A DNA stretch of 40,808 nucleotides from Gammaproteobacteria bacterium (GTDB taxonomy: Bacteria; Pseudomonadota; Gammaproteobacteria; Pseudomonadales; Oleiphilaceae): positions 1-40,808 of the forward strand of contig JAUIAZ010000004.1 in NCBI GenBank assembly GCA_030427465.1, given 5' to 3'. Made by a program: the position numbers and the translations under genes. Below the pieces are notes generated by a model, which saw nothing but the letters and a program-made list of their open reading frames with translations, searched no databases and was not told where the DNA came from. Shown here piece after piece: positions 32,904 through 40,808 of the stretch (positions are counted from its first letter, which is position 1; each line of letters opens with the position of its first letter).

Positions 32904-33995
32904 TCAGACGTTGAAGCGGAAATGGATGACATCCCCGTCTTTGACGATGTAGTCCTTGCCTTCCAGACGCCATTTTCCGGCTTCCTTGGCGCCTTGTTCG
33001 CCGTTGCAGGCGACATAGTCATCATAGGCAACGACTTCGGCGCGGATGAAGCCTCTTTCAAAGTCTGTATGGATCACACCGGCCGCCTGTGGCGCGGTGG
33101 CGCCGACTTTGACTGTCCAGGCGCGAACTTCTTTTACGCCGGCCGTGAAATAGGTCTGCAAGCCGAGCAGGGCGTAACCCGCGCGGATGACCCGATCCAG
33201 GCCTGGCTCTTCCATGCCAAGATCAGAGAGAAACTCGATTTTTTCCTCGTCATCAAGTTCGGCGATCTCAGACTCCAGCTTGTTACAGATGGGAACCACG
33301 ACGGCATTTTCAGACTCGGCAATCTCTTTCACCTTATCCAGGTGAGGGTTGTTCTCAAAGCCGTCTTCAGACACGTTGGCAATGTACATGGTCGGCTTGA
33401 CGGTCAGCAGACACAACTCTGCAATCGCAGCGAGTTCTTCCTTGTTCAGACCGGCTGAACGGACTGGCCGCGCTTCATTCAGGTGCGGCATTATTTTCTC
33501 AATCACTTCAATCTGTCGCTTGGCTTCCTTGTCGCCACCCTTGGCAGCCCGAGCCAGACGCTTGAGGGCCTTCTCGGCGGTGTCGAGATCCGCCAGTGCC
33601 AGTTCGGTATTGATAATGGCGATATCGGCTTCCGGGTCTATGCGGTTGGCGACATGAATGACATTATCATCGGCAAAGCATCGCACCACATGAGCGATCG
33701 CATCGGTTTGCCGGATGTTGGCCAGAAACTGGTTGCCCAGTCCTTCCCCTTTGGAAGCGCCTTCTACCAGGCCTGCAATATCGACAAACTCCATGGTTGT
33801 CGGAATGACACGCTCTGGCTTGACGATGTCAGCCAGTTTGTTCAGACGCGGGTCGGGCATGGCGACCACGCCAGCATTCGGTTCAATGGTGCAGAACGGA
33901 AAGTTCTGCGCTTCGATCCCAGCTTGGGTCAATGCGTTAAAGAGGGTAGATTTGCCGACATTTGGCAGGCCGACGATGCCACAGTTAAAACCCAT
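32904..33995 (-). CDS. ychF: Ribosome-associated ATPase YchF
   Basis: A 363-aa member of the Obg-related YchF/OLA1 family, which binds ATP rather than GTP and associates with ribosomes. The P-loop is [15 protein letters not shown] near the N-terminus, followed by [13 protein letters not shown] and [17 protein letters not shown] (G3 region). The C-terminal TGS domain ends with [18 protein letters not shown]. Length and motifs are complete. The gene sits nine bases downstream of pth, the usual pth-ychF pair. Confidence 0.96.
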   Translation of the reverse strand: MGFNCGIVGLPNVGKSTLFNALTQAGIEAQNFPFCTIEPNAGVVAMPDPRLNKLADIVKPERVIPTTMEFVDIAGLVEGASKGEGLGNQFLANIRQTDAIAHVVRCFADDNVIHVANRIDPEADIAIINTELALADLDTAEKALKRLARAAKGGDKEAKRQIEVIEKIMPHLNEARPVRSAGLNKEELAAIAELCLLTVKPTMYIANVSEDGFENNPHLDKVKEIAESENAVVVPICNKLESEIAELDDEEKIEFLSDLGMEEPGLDRVIRAGYALLGLQTYFTAGVKEVRAWTVKVGATAPQAAGVIHTDFERGFIRAEVVAYDDYVACNGEQGAKEAGKWRLEGKDYIVKDGDVIHFRFNV

Positions 33996-34004
33996 ATCTG
34001 GACC

Positions 34005-34610
34005 TTATTTCGATGATTGGGGGGAAGGGGGCTTGATCTGGTGCAGGCGGTTCATGGGGCCTGACCAGTTATCCCGGATCAGGTCAACCAGTTCGGGGCG
34101 CAGTGCCCGGAAAGTGTCCTCCAGCAGATCGGCCTCCTCGTTGTTCAGTTTGCCAAGTACATGCCCGTGTACTCTTTCCTTGTGTCCGGGATGCCCGATG
34201 CCCAGTCGCAGGCGAGCGAACTCTTTGTTGCCACCAAATTTGCTGATGATGTCTCGCAGCCCGTTATGGCCCCCATGGCCCCCGCCTTTTTTCAGGCGCA
34301 GGCTGCCACAGGGCAAATCCAGTTCGTCATGGGCGACCAGAATTTCCTCGGGCTGGATCTTGTAGAACTGGCAGGCAGCCTGAACGGATGTGCCGCTGCG
34401 GTTCATGAAGGTTTGTGGAAACAGCAGGTGTACGTCGATATCAGCGGTCTGAATGCGACCGTAAAGGGCAGAAAGTTTTTTGTCGGGCCGTAGGGTCAAC
34501 CCGTGATTCTGGGCCAGGTAGGCGACCCAGAGAGCGCCGGCATTGTGGCGCGTCAGTGCATATTCAGGCCCGGGGTTGCCGAGCCCGACGATCAGGCGGA
34601 TGGCAGACAT
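34005..34610 (-). CDS. pth: Peptidyl-tRNA hydrolase
   Basis: Pth releases tRNA from prematurely dissociated peptidyl-tRNA. The 201-aa protein starts MSAIRLIVGLGNPGPEY and contains the catalytic Asn12 and His22 (TRHNAG), the FMNRSG loop, VAHDELDLP with the catalytic Asp, and KKGGGHGGHNGLRDI. It lies between rplY and ychF in the classical order and is probably cotranscribed with both. Confidence 0.96.
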   Translation of the reverse strand: MSAIRLIVGLGNPGPEYALTRHNAGALWVAYLAQNHGLTLRPDKKLSALYGRIQTADIDVHLLFPQTFMNRSGTSVQAACQFYKIQPEEILVAHDELDLPCGSLRLKKGGGHGGHNGLRDIISKFGGNKEFARLRLGIGHPGHKERVHGHVLGKLNNEEADLLEDTFRALRPELVDLIRDNWSGPMNRLHQIKPPSPQSSK

Positions 34611-34634
34611 GCTGCCACCCGGGAAAGATCGCTA

Positions 34635-35276
34635 TCAAGCCTCATCGTCACCGGATTCGGCGTCTTCGTCAGCTTCTTCGTCGGCCTTGGAGCCTTTTGG
34701 CTTGTGAATCGCAACGACTGGCAGGTCGTGGTCTCCGCCTTTGGACAGCTCGGCACTTTCTACGCCTTCCGGCAGATTCAGGTCACTGATGTGCAGGATC
34801 TGTTCGAGTTCTACAGCGGTCATGTCCACTTCGATAAACTCTGGCAGGTCCTTGGGCAGACAGACGACTTCCAGTTCAGTCATCTGGTGAGTGATAACTC
34901 CACCACCCAGACGAACACCCACACACTTGTCTTCGTTGACGAAGTGCAGAGGAACATTAACGTGCAGCTTCTGACCTTTCTGTACGCGCAGGAAGTCGGC
35001 GTGCATGATCTTTGGCTTGTAGGGGTGACGCTGAAGATCCTTCAGGATCACGGATTCGCTTTCGCCATCAATGTCCAGAGTCAGGATGTGTGAGTAGAAA
35101 GCTTCGTTTTCCAGTGAGTGTGCCAGGTCCTTGTGAGGCAGGCTGATCATCTGGGGTTCTTTCTGACCACCGTAAACGATGGCGGGAACAGTGCCTTCTT
35201 CGCGACGCAGGCGGCGGCTCGCACCCTTCCCTGTCTCTTCGCGTTTGGCAGCAGTAAGAGTAAATGATGCTGACAT
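34635..35276 (-). CDS. rplY: 50S ribosomal protein L25 / Ctc-type general stress protein
   Basis: L25 binds 5S rRNA. The 213-aa protein is the long Ctc form, with an N-terminal L25 domain (ASFTLTAAKREETGKGASRRLRR, VPAIVYGG) and a C-terminal TL5-like domain (ADFLRVQKGQKLHVNVPLHF). It ends in an acidic tail (DEEADEDAESGDDEA). The ATG at 35276 has GGAGAAG just upstream; an in-frame TTG four codons earlier is less likely. A terminator-like hairpin lies only 14 bases upstream, between prs and this gene. Confidence 0.94.
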   Translation of the reverse strand: MSASFTLTAAKREETGKGASRRLRREEGTVPAIVYGGQKEPQMISLPHKDLAHSLENEAFYSHILTLDIDGESESVILKDLQRHPYKPKIMHADFLRVQKGQKLHVNVPLHFVNEDKCVGVRLGGGVITHQMTELEVVCLPKDLPEFIEVDMTAVELEQILHISDLNLPEGVESAELSKGGDHDLPVVAIHKPKGSKADEEADEDAESGDDEA

Positions 35277-35289
35277 AGTCTTCTCCAAT

Positions 35290-35328
35290 AAAAAACAAAA
35301 CCCGAAGACCCGCGACCAGGTATTCGGG
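35290..35328 (-). terminator. Terminator or attenuator between prs and rplY
   Basis: On the minus strand CCCGAA (35323-35328) and TTCGGG (35301-35306) form a stem, extended inward by ACC/GGT pairing, followed by TTTTGTTTTTT. It sits just before the rplY ribosome site, so it may end prs transcripts and limit read-through into rplY. Confidence 0.75.
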
Positions 35329-35371
35329 ATGATTCAGGGCCAGGCCCTTTTTTCAGCCGTCCGGACTGGTT

Positions 35372-36316
35372 TTAGCCGAACATGGCGCTGATTGATTCCT
35401 CGTTGCAGACACGCCGGATAGACTCAGCCAGCAGGCCCGCAAGTGAAAGCTGGCGGATTTTATCACAATTTGCAGCTTTGTCACTCAAAGGAATGGTATC
35501 TGTGACGACGAGCTCATCCAGAACCGAATTCCGGATGTTATCGATGGCCGGACCCGAAAGCACCGGGTGAGTGATGTAGGCCACGACTTTGCTGGCGCCG
35601 TTTTCTTTCAGGGCCTTGGCTGCCTGACACAGAGTGCCGGCAGTATCAACGATGTCATCCACCAGGATGCAGTGTTTGTCTTCGACATCACCGATGATAT
35701 GCATGACCTGGGCAACATTGGCCTTGGGGCGACGCTTGTCAATGATGGCCAGGTCAGCGTCGTTCAGGCGCTTGGCAAAGGCGCGGGCACGGACCACACC
35801 GCCGACATCGGGAGAAACCACAACAACGTTGTCTGCGCTGCGGCGTTCAATGTCGTCCAGCATGACCGGCGTCGCGTAGGCGTTATCCACAGGGATGTGG
35901 AAGAAGCCCTGGATCTGGTCAGCATGCAGGTCAACGGTGAGCACTCGATTGATGCCTACGCCGGTGAGGATGTCAGCTACCACCTTGGCGCTGATTGGCA
36001 CCCGGCTGGAGCGTGGACGGCGATCCTGGCGGGCATAGCCATAATAGGGAATAACGGCGGTTATGCGTCCGGCAGAGGCTCTGCGCAGCGCATCAGCCAT
36101 GACCACCAGTTCCATCAGGTTGTCATTGGTCGGAGCACAGGTGGGCTGGATGATGAAAACATCCCGCCCGCGAACGTTTTCGCTGATTTCCACCATGACC
36201 TCACCATCGCTGAAACGGTCAACGCTGGATTTGCCAAGGGGAATGTGCAACTGATCGGCTACTTTCTGGGCCAGCGGAATATTGGCGCGGCCGGTAAAGA
36301 TCATCAACTTGGACAC
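35372..36316 (-). CDS. prs: Ribose-phosphate pyrophosphokinase
   Basis: Prs makes PRPP from ribose-5-phosphate and ATP for purine, pyrimidine, histidine and NAD synthesis. The GTG at 36316 gives [12 protein letters not shown], matching the family start, and 314 aa, one less than E. coli. Landmarks are [54 protein letters not shown] (metal binding) and the PRPP loop DDIVDTAGT. tRNA-Gln lies 56 bases upstream. Confidence 0.96.
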   Translation of the reverse strand: MSKLMIFTGRANIPLAQKVADQLHIPLGKSSVDRFSDGEVMVEISENVRGRDVFIIQPTCAPTNDNLMELVVMADALRRASAGRITAVIPYYGYARQDRRPRSSRVPISAKVVADILTGVGINRVLTVDLHADQIQGFFHIPVDNAYATPVMLDDIERRSADNVVVVSPDVGGVVRARAFAKRLNDADLAIIDKRRPKANVAQVMHIIGDVEDKHCILVDDIVDTAGTLCQAAKALKENGASKVVAYITHPVLSGPAIDNIRNSVLDELVVTDTIPLSDKAANCDKIRQLSLAGLLAESIRRVCNEESISAMFG

Positions 36317-36372
36317 GATATTGTCTTCCAACCTCTTCGGTTTAACAGTTTTCATTCAGGAGAAGAAGGAGA

Positions 36373-36447
36373 TGGCTGGGGTGGCTGGATTCGAACCAAC
36401 GCATGGCGGGATCAAAACCCGCTGCCTTACCGCTTGGCGACACCCCA
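36373..36447 (-). tRNA. tRNA-Gln (anticodon UUG)
   Basis: A 75-nt cloverleaf on the minus strand: acceptor TGGGGTG, D-arm CGCCAAGCGGTAAGGC, anticodon stem GCGGG/CCCGC around TTTTGAT (anticodon TTG), T-arm TGGTTCGAATCCA and encoded GCCA. The 5' T and stem pattern are typical of tRNA-Gln. It sits between ispE and prs, a conserved position in this neighbourhood. Confidence 0.95.
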
Positions 36448-36546
36448 GTAACGAGAGCCCTAAGTGAGTGATAGTCAGTTGGCTGTTGGCCGGAATCTGT
36501 ACGTTCACTTGACGTGCTCTACCGAGAAACATCCTTGAAAATCGTG

Positions 36547-37452
36547 TCACACCTGTCCCTGAGTGTAACTTTCAAGTACTTCCGACACTGGAGATTTTTG
36601 CAAGCCTTTGCTTACAAAGCCCTGCCAGTTGTCGGGCAGGCTGCTCAGTATGTCCTTTCCGTCTTCAAGACTCTTTATGCGTGTAAAGACGCAGGAGCCT
36701 GTTCCGGTCAAGTGCGGTTGGCCATAACGGCTCACCCACTTAAAGGCTTTCCTGATGGCCGGGTATCTGCCAAGAACTACCGCTTCGCAGTCATTCTTCA
36801 GTTCGTTACCCAAGGCCTCAACAGCGGGCGCTATTTTGCGTATTGGTGTGTCCCTTGTCAACCGTTCATCGGAAAAAACCTCAGCAGTGGACACTTCGCA
36901 GTCGGGACGAATGACAAGATATACCGGTGACGGCCCCGGGCTAGCGCTGGTAAACAGAGGCAGTGGGGTCAGTTGTTCGCCCACTCCCTGCCCCCAGGCG
37001 GTTTCACCGAGGATAAAAACTGGGACATCAGCGCCGAGTTGCAGCCCGATGGTCTGTAGTGTCCCCACCGTCAGCCCCAGCTGCCAGATCGTATTCAGGG
37101 CCAGCAAGGTGGTGGCGGCATTGGAACTGCCACCTCCCAGCCCGCCGCCCATGGGCAGCTTTTTCTGTATCTCGACATGCACCGGAAAGGGCGGGGCATC
37201 CATTCCGGCATGATTCAGCAAGGCCTTGGCGGCACGGTAGATCAGGTTGCTCTCCAGGGCCACTCCGGGGAGCCCGGGTGACACAGTCAGCAGACCTTCG
37301 CTACCCCTCGAAAAGGACAGGCGGTCTCCGTAGTCCAGAATCTGAAACAGTGTCTGTAATTCGTGGTAGCCATCAGGCCGCCGGCCATTGATGTGCAGAA
37401 ACAGATTGATCTTGGCGGGAGAGGGCAGGTGCCAGACGGCATCGGCTTTCAT
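36547..37452 (-). CDS. ispE: 4-diphosphocytidyl-2-C-methyl-D-erythritol kinase
   Basis: IspE phosphorylates CDP-ME in the MEP isoprenoid pathway. The 301-aa GHMP-family kinase shows SPAKINLFLHINGRRPDGYHEL at its N-terminus, the ATP loop PMGGGLGGGSSNAATTLL and the C-terminal LTGTGSCVF motif. It starts four bases after lolB ends and is clearly in the same transcript. Confidence 0.95.
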   Translation of the reverse strand: MKADAVWHLPSPAKINLFLHINGRRPDGYHELQTLFQILDYGDRLSFSRGSEGLLTVSPGLPGVALESNLIYRAAKALLNHAGMDAPPFPVHVEIQKKLPMGGGLGGGSSNAATTLLALNTIWQLGLTVGTLQTIGLQLGADVPVFILGETAWGQGVGEQLTPLPLFTSASPGPSPVYLVIRPDCEVSTAEVFSDERLTRDTPIRKIAPAVEALGNELKNDCEAVVLGRYPAIRKAFKWVSRYGQPHLTGTGSCVFTRIKSLEDGKDILSSLPDNWQGFVSKGLQKSPVSEVLESYTQGQV

Positions 37453-37456
37453 GAGG

Positions 37457-38068
37457 CTACAGGTTCCATTCGCTGATGATCAGTCTGATACGGGTCTTGT
37501 CCCGGGTCAGCGTCATTTTTTCCGGCAGCCACAGGGGACTTGTGCCTTCTGAGGCCGGTCGGGCAGTCACCCGCTGGTACTGTATGGCCCAGCCAGACTG
37601 CAACAGGACCGTTTCGTTACTTGTGGACTCCCATTCGTAGGCGGGCCCGGGCGCAGGGATGCCTCTCAGCCAGTAGGAGACTTCCCGGATTGGCAGCGGC
37701 CAACCCAGTGCCGCTTCGAGCAGGGCCTCGGGGTTGTCTGAGACGCGCTCGGGCTCGCCGGCGCTCAGGATGGAGAGCTGCTCGGGTGTGCCGCTCAGGC
37801 GTGTGGCCCCCATTCCCAGTAAGGTGGAGGAAAGCTGGATGTCGAAAGATCTGTCGTTTTGCTCCCACTGGTTAATGGCGGCACTGTACTTTTCAACGCC
37901 ATGGGTGAGCCCGATTTTTCCGCGGATCGTCCAGTGGCTGAGCCTTTGCGCCAGTACCTGATTGGCTGCTGTCAGCATGGGGGAATGCGCTGGCGGGGGG
38001 GCGGTTTCGAATACCGAGCAGCCACTGAGCAGTGCGACAGACAGCAACAGTGTTCTGACCCGGACCAC
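37457..38068 (-). CDS. lolB: Outer-membrane lipoprotein receptor LolB
   Basis: LolB accepts lipoproteins from LolA and inserts them in the outer membrane. GTG at 38068 gives a basic, hydrophobic signal (VRVRTLLLSVALLSGC) with a lipobox; an in-frame TTG at 38095 is an alternative that overlaps the upstream gene. The mature part has SHWTIRGKIGL, the LolB-type N-terminal strand, and YWLRGIPAPG. The ~203-aa length matches. It lies between the TPR lipoprotein gene and ispE. Confidence 0.88.
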   Translation of the reverse strand: MVRVRTLLLSVALLSGCSVFETAPPPAHSPMLTAANQVLAQRLSHWTIRGKIGLTHGVEKYSAAINQWEQNDRSFDIQLSSTLLGMGATRLSGTPEQLSILSAGEPERVSDNPEALLEAALGWPLPIREVSYWLRGIPAPGPAYEWESTSNETVLLQSGWAIQYQRVTARPASEGTSPLWLPEKMTLTRDKTRIRLIISEWNL

Positions 38069-38081
38069 CAGGCAGGCGCAG

Positions 38082-39863
38082 TCAGTCCAGCTCAATGTTC
38101 AGGCGTTCCAGCGTATTCTTCAGGATTCGATGGTCCGGTTCTTCGTCATGATGGCGCTGGAAGACTGCCAGCGCTTCGTCCCGGCGCCCCATAGACCAGA
38201 GGATTTCACCAAGATGGGCTCCGACTTCGGGATCCGGATAACGGGCATACGCTTCCCTGATCCACTTGAGCGCTTCCTCAAGCTGACCCAGGCGAAAACG
38301 GACCCAGCCCATGCTGTCAATAATGGCGGGGTTGTCCGGGTCGAGTTCATAGGCTGTCTGGATGTAGCCTGCGGCTTCTTCCAGGCGCTGGTTGCGATCC
38401 GCCAGGGTGTAACCCAGCGCATTCAGGGCGACAGCATTTTCAGGGTCTTCTGCCAGAATCTCCCGGAGATCAGACTCCATGCCTTGCAGGTCTCCCTGCC
38501 GTTCTTTCAGCATGGCTCTGGAGTACAGCAGGTTGTGGCTGGCGGGGTATTCCTGTAAGGCCCTGTCAGTCAGCGCAAGCGCCTCAGCGAACTGTTCCAG
38601 TTCCACATACAGATTGATCTCCAGTTCCCAGATCTGTTCAGCCTGACTCGGGTTGTCCATACGCGCTTCATGGAAGAGAGCCTGGGCAGACTCTGCCTCC
38701 CCGCGCTGATGCAGCAGGAAGCCGGCTCTGGCGAGAGCATTGAAATAATTGGCACCACTGTTTACCTGGCGGTACTCGGCAATAGCTTCTTCTGAGTTCT
38801 CGCGAATTTCAGCGATGCGCGCAAGATAGAAATGGGCTTCGTTGGTATGCTGATCTGCGAGGATAAGATCCCTGAGTATGGAGGCAGCTTCGTCGAGGTT
38901 TTGGTTCTCCAGCGCCACCAGGCCCAATGCCAGTTTCAGGTGCGTGGCGTCGGGGAAGCTCTCGGAAAGGTCTCGGTAAACGGTTTCCGCTTCATCCAGT
39001 CTCTGTCCTTCAATCAGGATGCGGCCATAGAAGTTCCCGAGTTGGGGGTCCTTAAGTAGCAGATCCTGGCGTGGGGTCAGAAACTCGATCGCAGCTTCGT
39101 TGCCGCCGGTCTTGGAAAGCAGGCCGGCCATCAGGGTAATGATGGCAGCCTTTTCCGGCGTTTTCTGTAGCTGTTCCTGGGCTGTTTTCAGTGCCCCGGA
39201 GAGATCTCCTGTCAGCTCCTGAAGAACCGCATAGCCATAGCGCAATTCGCCGTTGTCTGGGTGCCTTTCCAAAACTTTTTCATACAGGACCTTCACCTCG
39301 GCCTGCTCTTCGGGAGGCAGGCTTCTGGCCTGCAACGCGATGCGATCGAAAGAGGTATCGCCCCCCATCTCGAGCACTTTCTCCATTTGCAGCAGCGCAG
39401 CTGCGAAGTCGCCGTTCTTGACCTGTTCGAAAGCCAGCTGCTGCTGGACATCGAGATTTTCTGGCTCTATTTCTGCCCAGAGATAGGTCATTTCGGATAT
39501 GGTCTGGTCATCCTTCAGATACTGGGCAATGCCGTAGGTCCGGGTGACGACTGCGTGGTCCCGGGTGCGTGTGGCAACCCGGGAGTAATTTTCGAGGACG
39601 ACATTGAAAGCCTGTCTTCTCGCAGCCACCTCAGCCACGAGCAGATCGTACAGGTTGTCCCGGCTGAACTGTGTGGGATTGACGCCGCTTTCCTCGGGGC
39701 TGGGGCCGAACTCTTCAGGGTCGCTTGTGTCTGTGAATTCAAGCCGCTCAAGGGTTGCTTCGCTCTGGTCTCCAGGCTGCTGGCCTGTCACGGTAGAGCA
39801 GGCGCCGAGAGAGAGCAGCAGATAAGCCAGAAGTGCCGTTTTGGGCAGAAAAAAGCTGGGCAT
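38082..39863 (-). CDS. TPR-repeat lipoprotein
   Basis: A 593-aa predicted lipoprotein: residues 1-22 form a signal peptide ending in the lipobox LGAC. The rest is almost entirely tetratricopeptide repeats, visible for example as NAVALNALGYTLADRNQRLEEAAGYI and PAIIDSMGWVRFRLGQLEEALKWI, repeated about every 34 residues from about residue 70 to the end. Such proteins scaffold envelope complexes, and one is regularly found before lolB in this order. The precise role is unknown. It is divergent from hemA. Confidence 0.9.
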   Translation of the reverse strand: MPSFFLPKTALLAYLLLSLGACSTVTGQQPGDQSEATLERLEFTDTSDPEEFGPSPEESGVNPTQFSRDNLYDLLVAEVAARRQAFNVVLENYSRVATRTRDHAVVTRTYGIAQYLKDDQTISEMTYLWAEIEPENLDVQQQLAFEQVKNGDFAAALLQMEKVLEMGGDTSFDRIALQARSLPPEEQAEVKVLYEKVLERHPDNGELRYGYAVLQELTGDLSGALKTAQEQLQKTPEKAAIITLMAGLLSKTGGNEAAIEFLTPRQDLLLKDPQLGNFYGRILIEGQRLDEAETVYRDLSESFPDATHLKLALGLVALENQNLDEAASILRDLILADQHTNEAHFYLARIAEIRENSEEAIAEYRQVNSGANYFNALARAGFLLHQRGEAESAQALFHEARMDNPSQAEQIWELEINLYVELEQFAEALALTDRALQEYPASHNLLYSRAMLKERQGDLQGMESDLREILAEDPENAVALNALGYTLADRNQRLEEAAGYIQTAYELDPDNPAIIDSMGWVRFRLGQLEEALKWIREAYARYPDPEVGAHLGEILWSMGRRDEALAVFQRHHDEEPDHRILKNTLERLNIELD

Positions 39864-39945
39864 GTAAAGAGGTTCTCATTATTTCAGCGTATCCGGAACA
39901 GCATAAACCAGAAGGAGCGGTCTTGCAGCTCGGCCTTTCGGGATA

Positions 39946-39973
39946 TTACCGGATCGTCATGGGATGATATACT
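39946..39973 (+). promoter_or_regulatory. Possible hemA promoter
   Basis: A good -10 TATACT at 39968-39973 lies 31 bases before the hemA start. The -35 (TTACCG, 39946-39951, spacer 16) is weak, so this is a tentative call. Confidence 0.4.
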
Positions 39974-40004
39974 AGGAAATTGATGTAACGAACTGGATAC
40001 CTGC

Positions 40005-40808
40005 GTGCCCCTGTTTGCCCTGGGAATCAATCACAAGACGGCAGCTGTTGATGTCAGAGAACAGTTGTCCTTCACACCGGAGCGTCTGGAGCAGGCCCTG
40101 CATCAGGCCCGCTCGCTCGACGGAGTGGAAGAGATGGCCATACTCTCCACCTGCAACCGAACGGAACTGTACGTCAATTCGCCGGTGGCAGATGAGTCGC
40201 TGGTACTGGAATGGCTTGAGGCTTTTCATAGTGTCTCGGCCAGTCAGCTGCGGCAGTCCATTTATGTGTTTCGCGATGAGTCAGCTGCCAGACACATGAT
40301 GAACGTGGCCTGCGGGCTGGACTCCATGGTGCTCGGAGAGCCCCAGATTCTGGGCCAGCTGAAGGATGCGCATGCCCGGGCCAAAGAGGCCGGAACGGTG
40401 GGCGGCAGCCTGGACCGCCTGTTCCAGCATACCTTTTCTGTGGCCAAACGGGTACGGACACAGACGGCCATCGGGGAAAGCCCGGTTTCAGTGGCTTATG
40501 CGGCTGTACGTCTGGCTGGCCGGATTTTCAGTCAGCTGGAGGAAACCACAGCGCTCCTGGTGGGTGCGGGAGAAACCGTCGAGCTGCTGATGCGCCATTT
40601 ACAACGCGCCGGCGTGCGGCAGTTTATTGTGGCCAATCGCACGCTGTCTCGCGGTCAGGCGCTTGCCCAGACGGTTCAGGGTACAGCCATCGGACTATCC
40701 GAAATTCCCGAGCACCTGCACAGAGCCGACATTGTCATGACTTCGACAGCCAGTTCTTTGCCGCTGGTGGGCAAGGGGATGGTTGAACGCGCTCTGCGCA
40801 AGCGCAAG
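40005..40808 (+). CDS. hemA: Glutamyl-tRNA reductase, N-terminal part
   Basis: HemA reduces glutamyl-tRNA to glutamate-1-semialdehyde, the first step of tetrapyrrole synthesis. GTG at 40005 gives [19 protein letters not shown], the normal start. The catalytic Cys50 is in [29 protein letters not shown] is the family signature, and the NADPH domain begins with [12 protein letters not shown]. The frame remains open through the right edge after 268 codons, so the gene continues outside the window (usual length about 420 aa). Confidence 0.95.
   Translation, partial: MPLFALGINHKTAAVDVREQLSFTPERLEQALHQARSLDGVEEMAILSTCNRTELYVNSPVADESLVLEWLEAFHSVSASQLRQSIYVFRDESAARHMMNVACGLDSMVLGEPQILGQLKDAHARAKEAGTVGGSLDRLFQHTFSVAKRVRTQTAIGESPVSVAYAAVRLAGRIFSQLEETTALLVGAGETVELLMRHLQRAGVRQFIVANRTLSRGQALAQTVQGTAIGLSEIPEHLHRADIVMTSTASSLPLVGKGMVERALRKRK

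Noticed and set aside
35567-36451. 294-aa plus-strand frame
   Set aside because: It is antisense to prs and runs into tRNA-Gln; the prs motifs are decisive.

Overview
This is chromosomal DNA from a gammaproteobacterium. The gene order hemA / TPR lipoprotein / lolB / ispE / tRNA-Gln / prs / rplY / pth / ychF / tRNA-Met, the rpsF-rpsR-rplI-dnaB-alr block with no priB, an Anr/Fnr regulator and paired cyclic-di-GMP signalling genes suggest Marinobacter or a close marine relative. The genus is inferred from synteny and protein character, not from a search.

Layout. Positions 1-4945 hold the 3' end of hisC, a hotdog thioesterase, moeA-moaD (molybdopterin cofactor), a DUF4136-type lipoprotein and guanine deaminase. 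A tRNA-Leu(CAG) with a clear promoter separates these from rnr-rlmB (RNA decay and 23S rRNA methylation) and a histidine kinase/response-regulator pair whose regulator ends in GGDEF and EAL domains. Next come rpsF-rpsR-rplI with a terminator, dnaB-alr, an RmlD-like reductase convergent with fnr, plsC overlapping an SRAP-domain gene, and a chemotaxis receptor. A small minus-strand cluster follows (MFS exporter, luciferase-like monooxygenase remnant, dkgB, alcohol dehydrogenase remnant); two of its four genes are broken by internal deletions.

Positions 25297-32741 are a compact integrated element of about 7.4 kb in the 3' end of an elongator tRNA-Met(CAU). It is bounded by 56-bp perfect direct repeats. 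It carries a tyrosine integrase, a coupled unknown gene, a MerR/AlpA-like DNA-binding protein (likely excisionase), two small unknown genes, a 674-aa primase/ATPase-like replication protein, an origin-like region of 9-bp iterons inside a large inverted repeat, and two more unknown genes. No capsid, packaging, conjugation, resistance or toxin gene is visible. It looks like a minimal self-replicating integrative element or phage-satellite-like island, and is the most interesting part of the window.

Beyond the element the minus strand carries the conserved housekeeping run TPR lipoprotein-lolB-ispE-tRNA-Gln-prs-rplY-pth-ychF, divergent from hemA, which runs off the right edge. lolB (lipoprotein insertion), ispE (isoprenoids), prs (PRPP), rplY (5S rRNA-binding L25), pth (peptidyl-tRNA recycling) and ychF (translation-associated ATPase) form a typical gammaproteobacterial neighbourhood.
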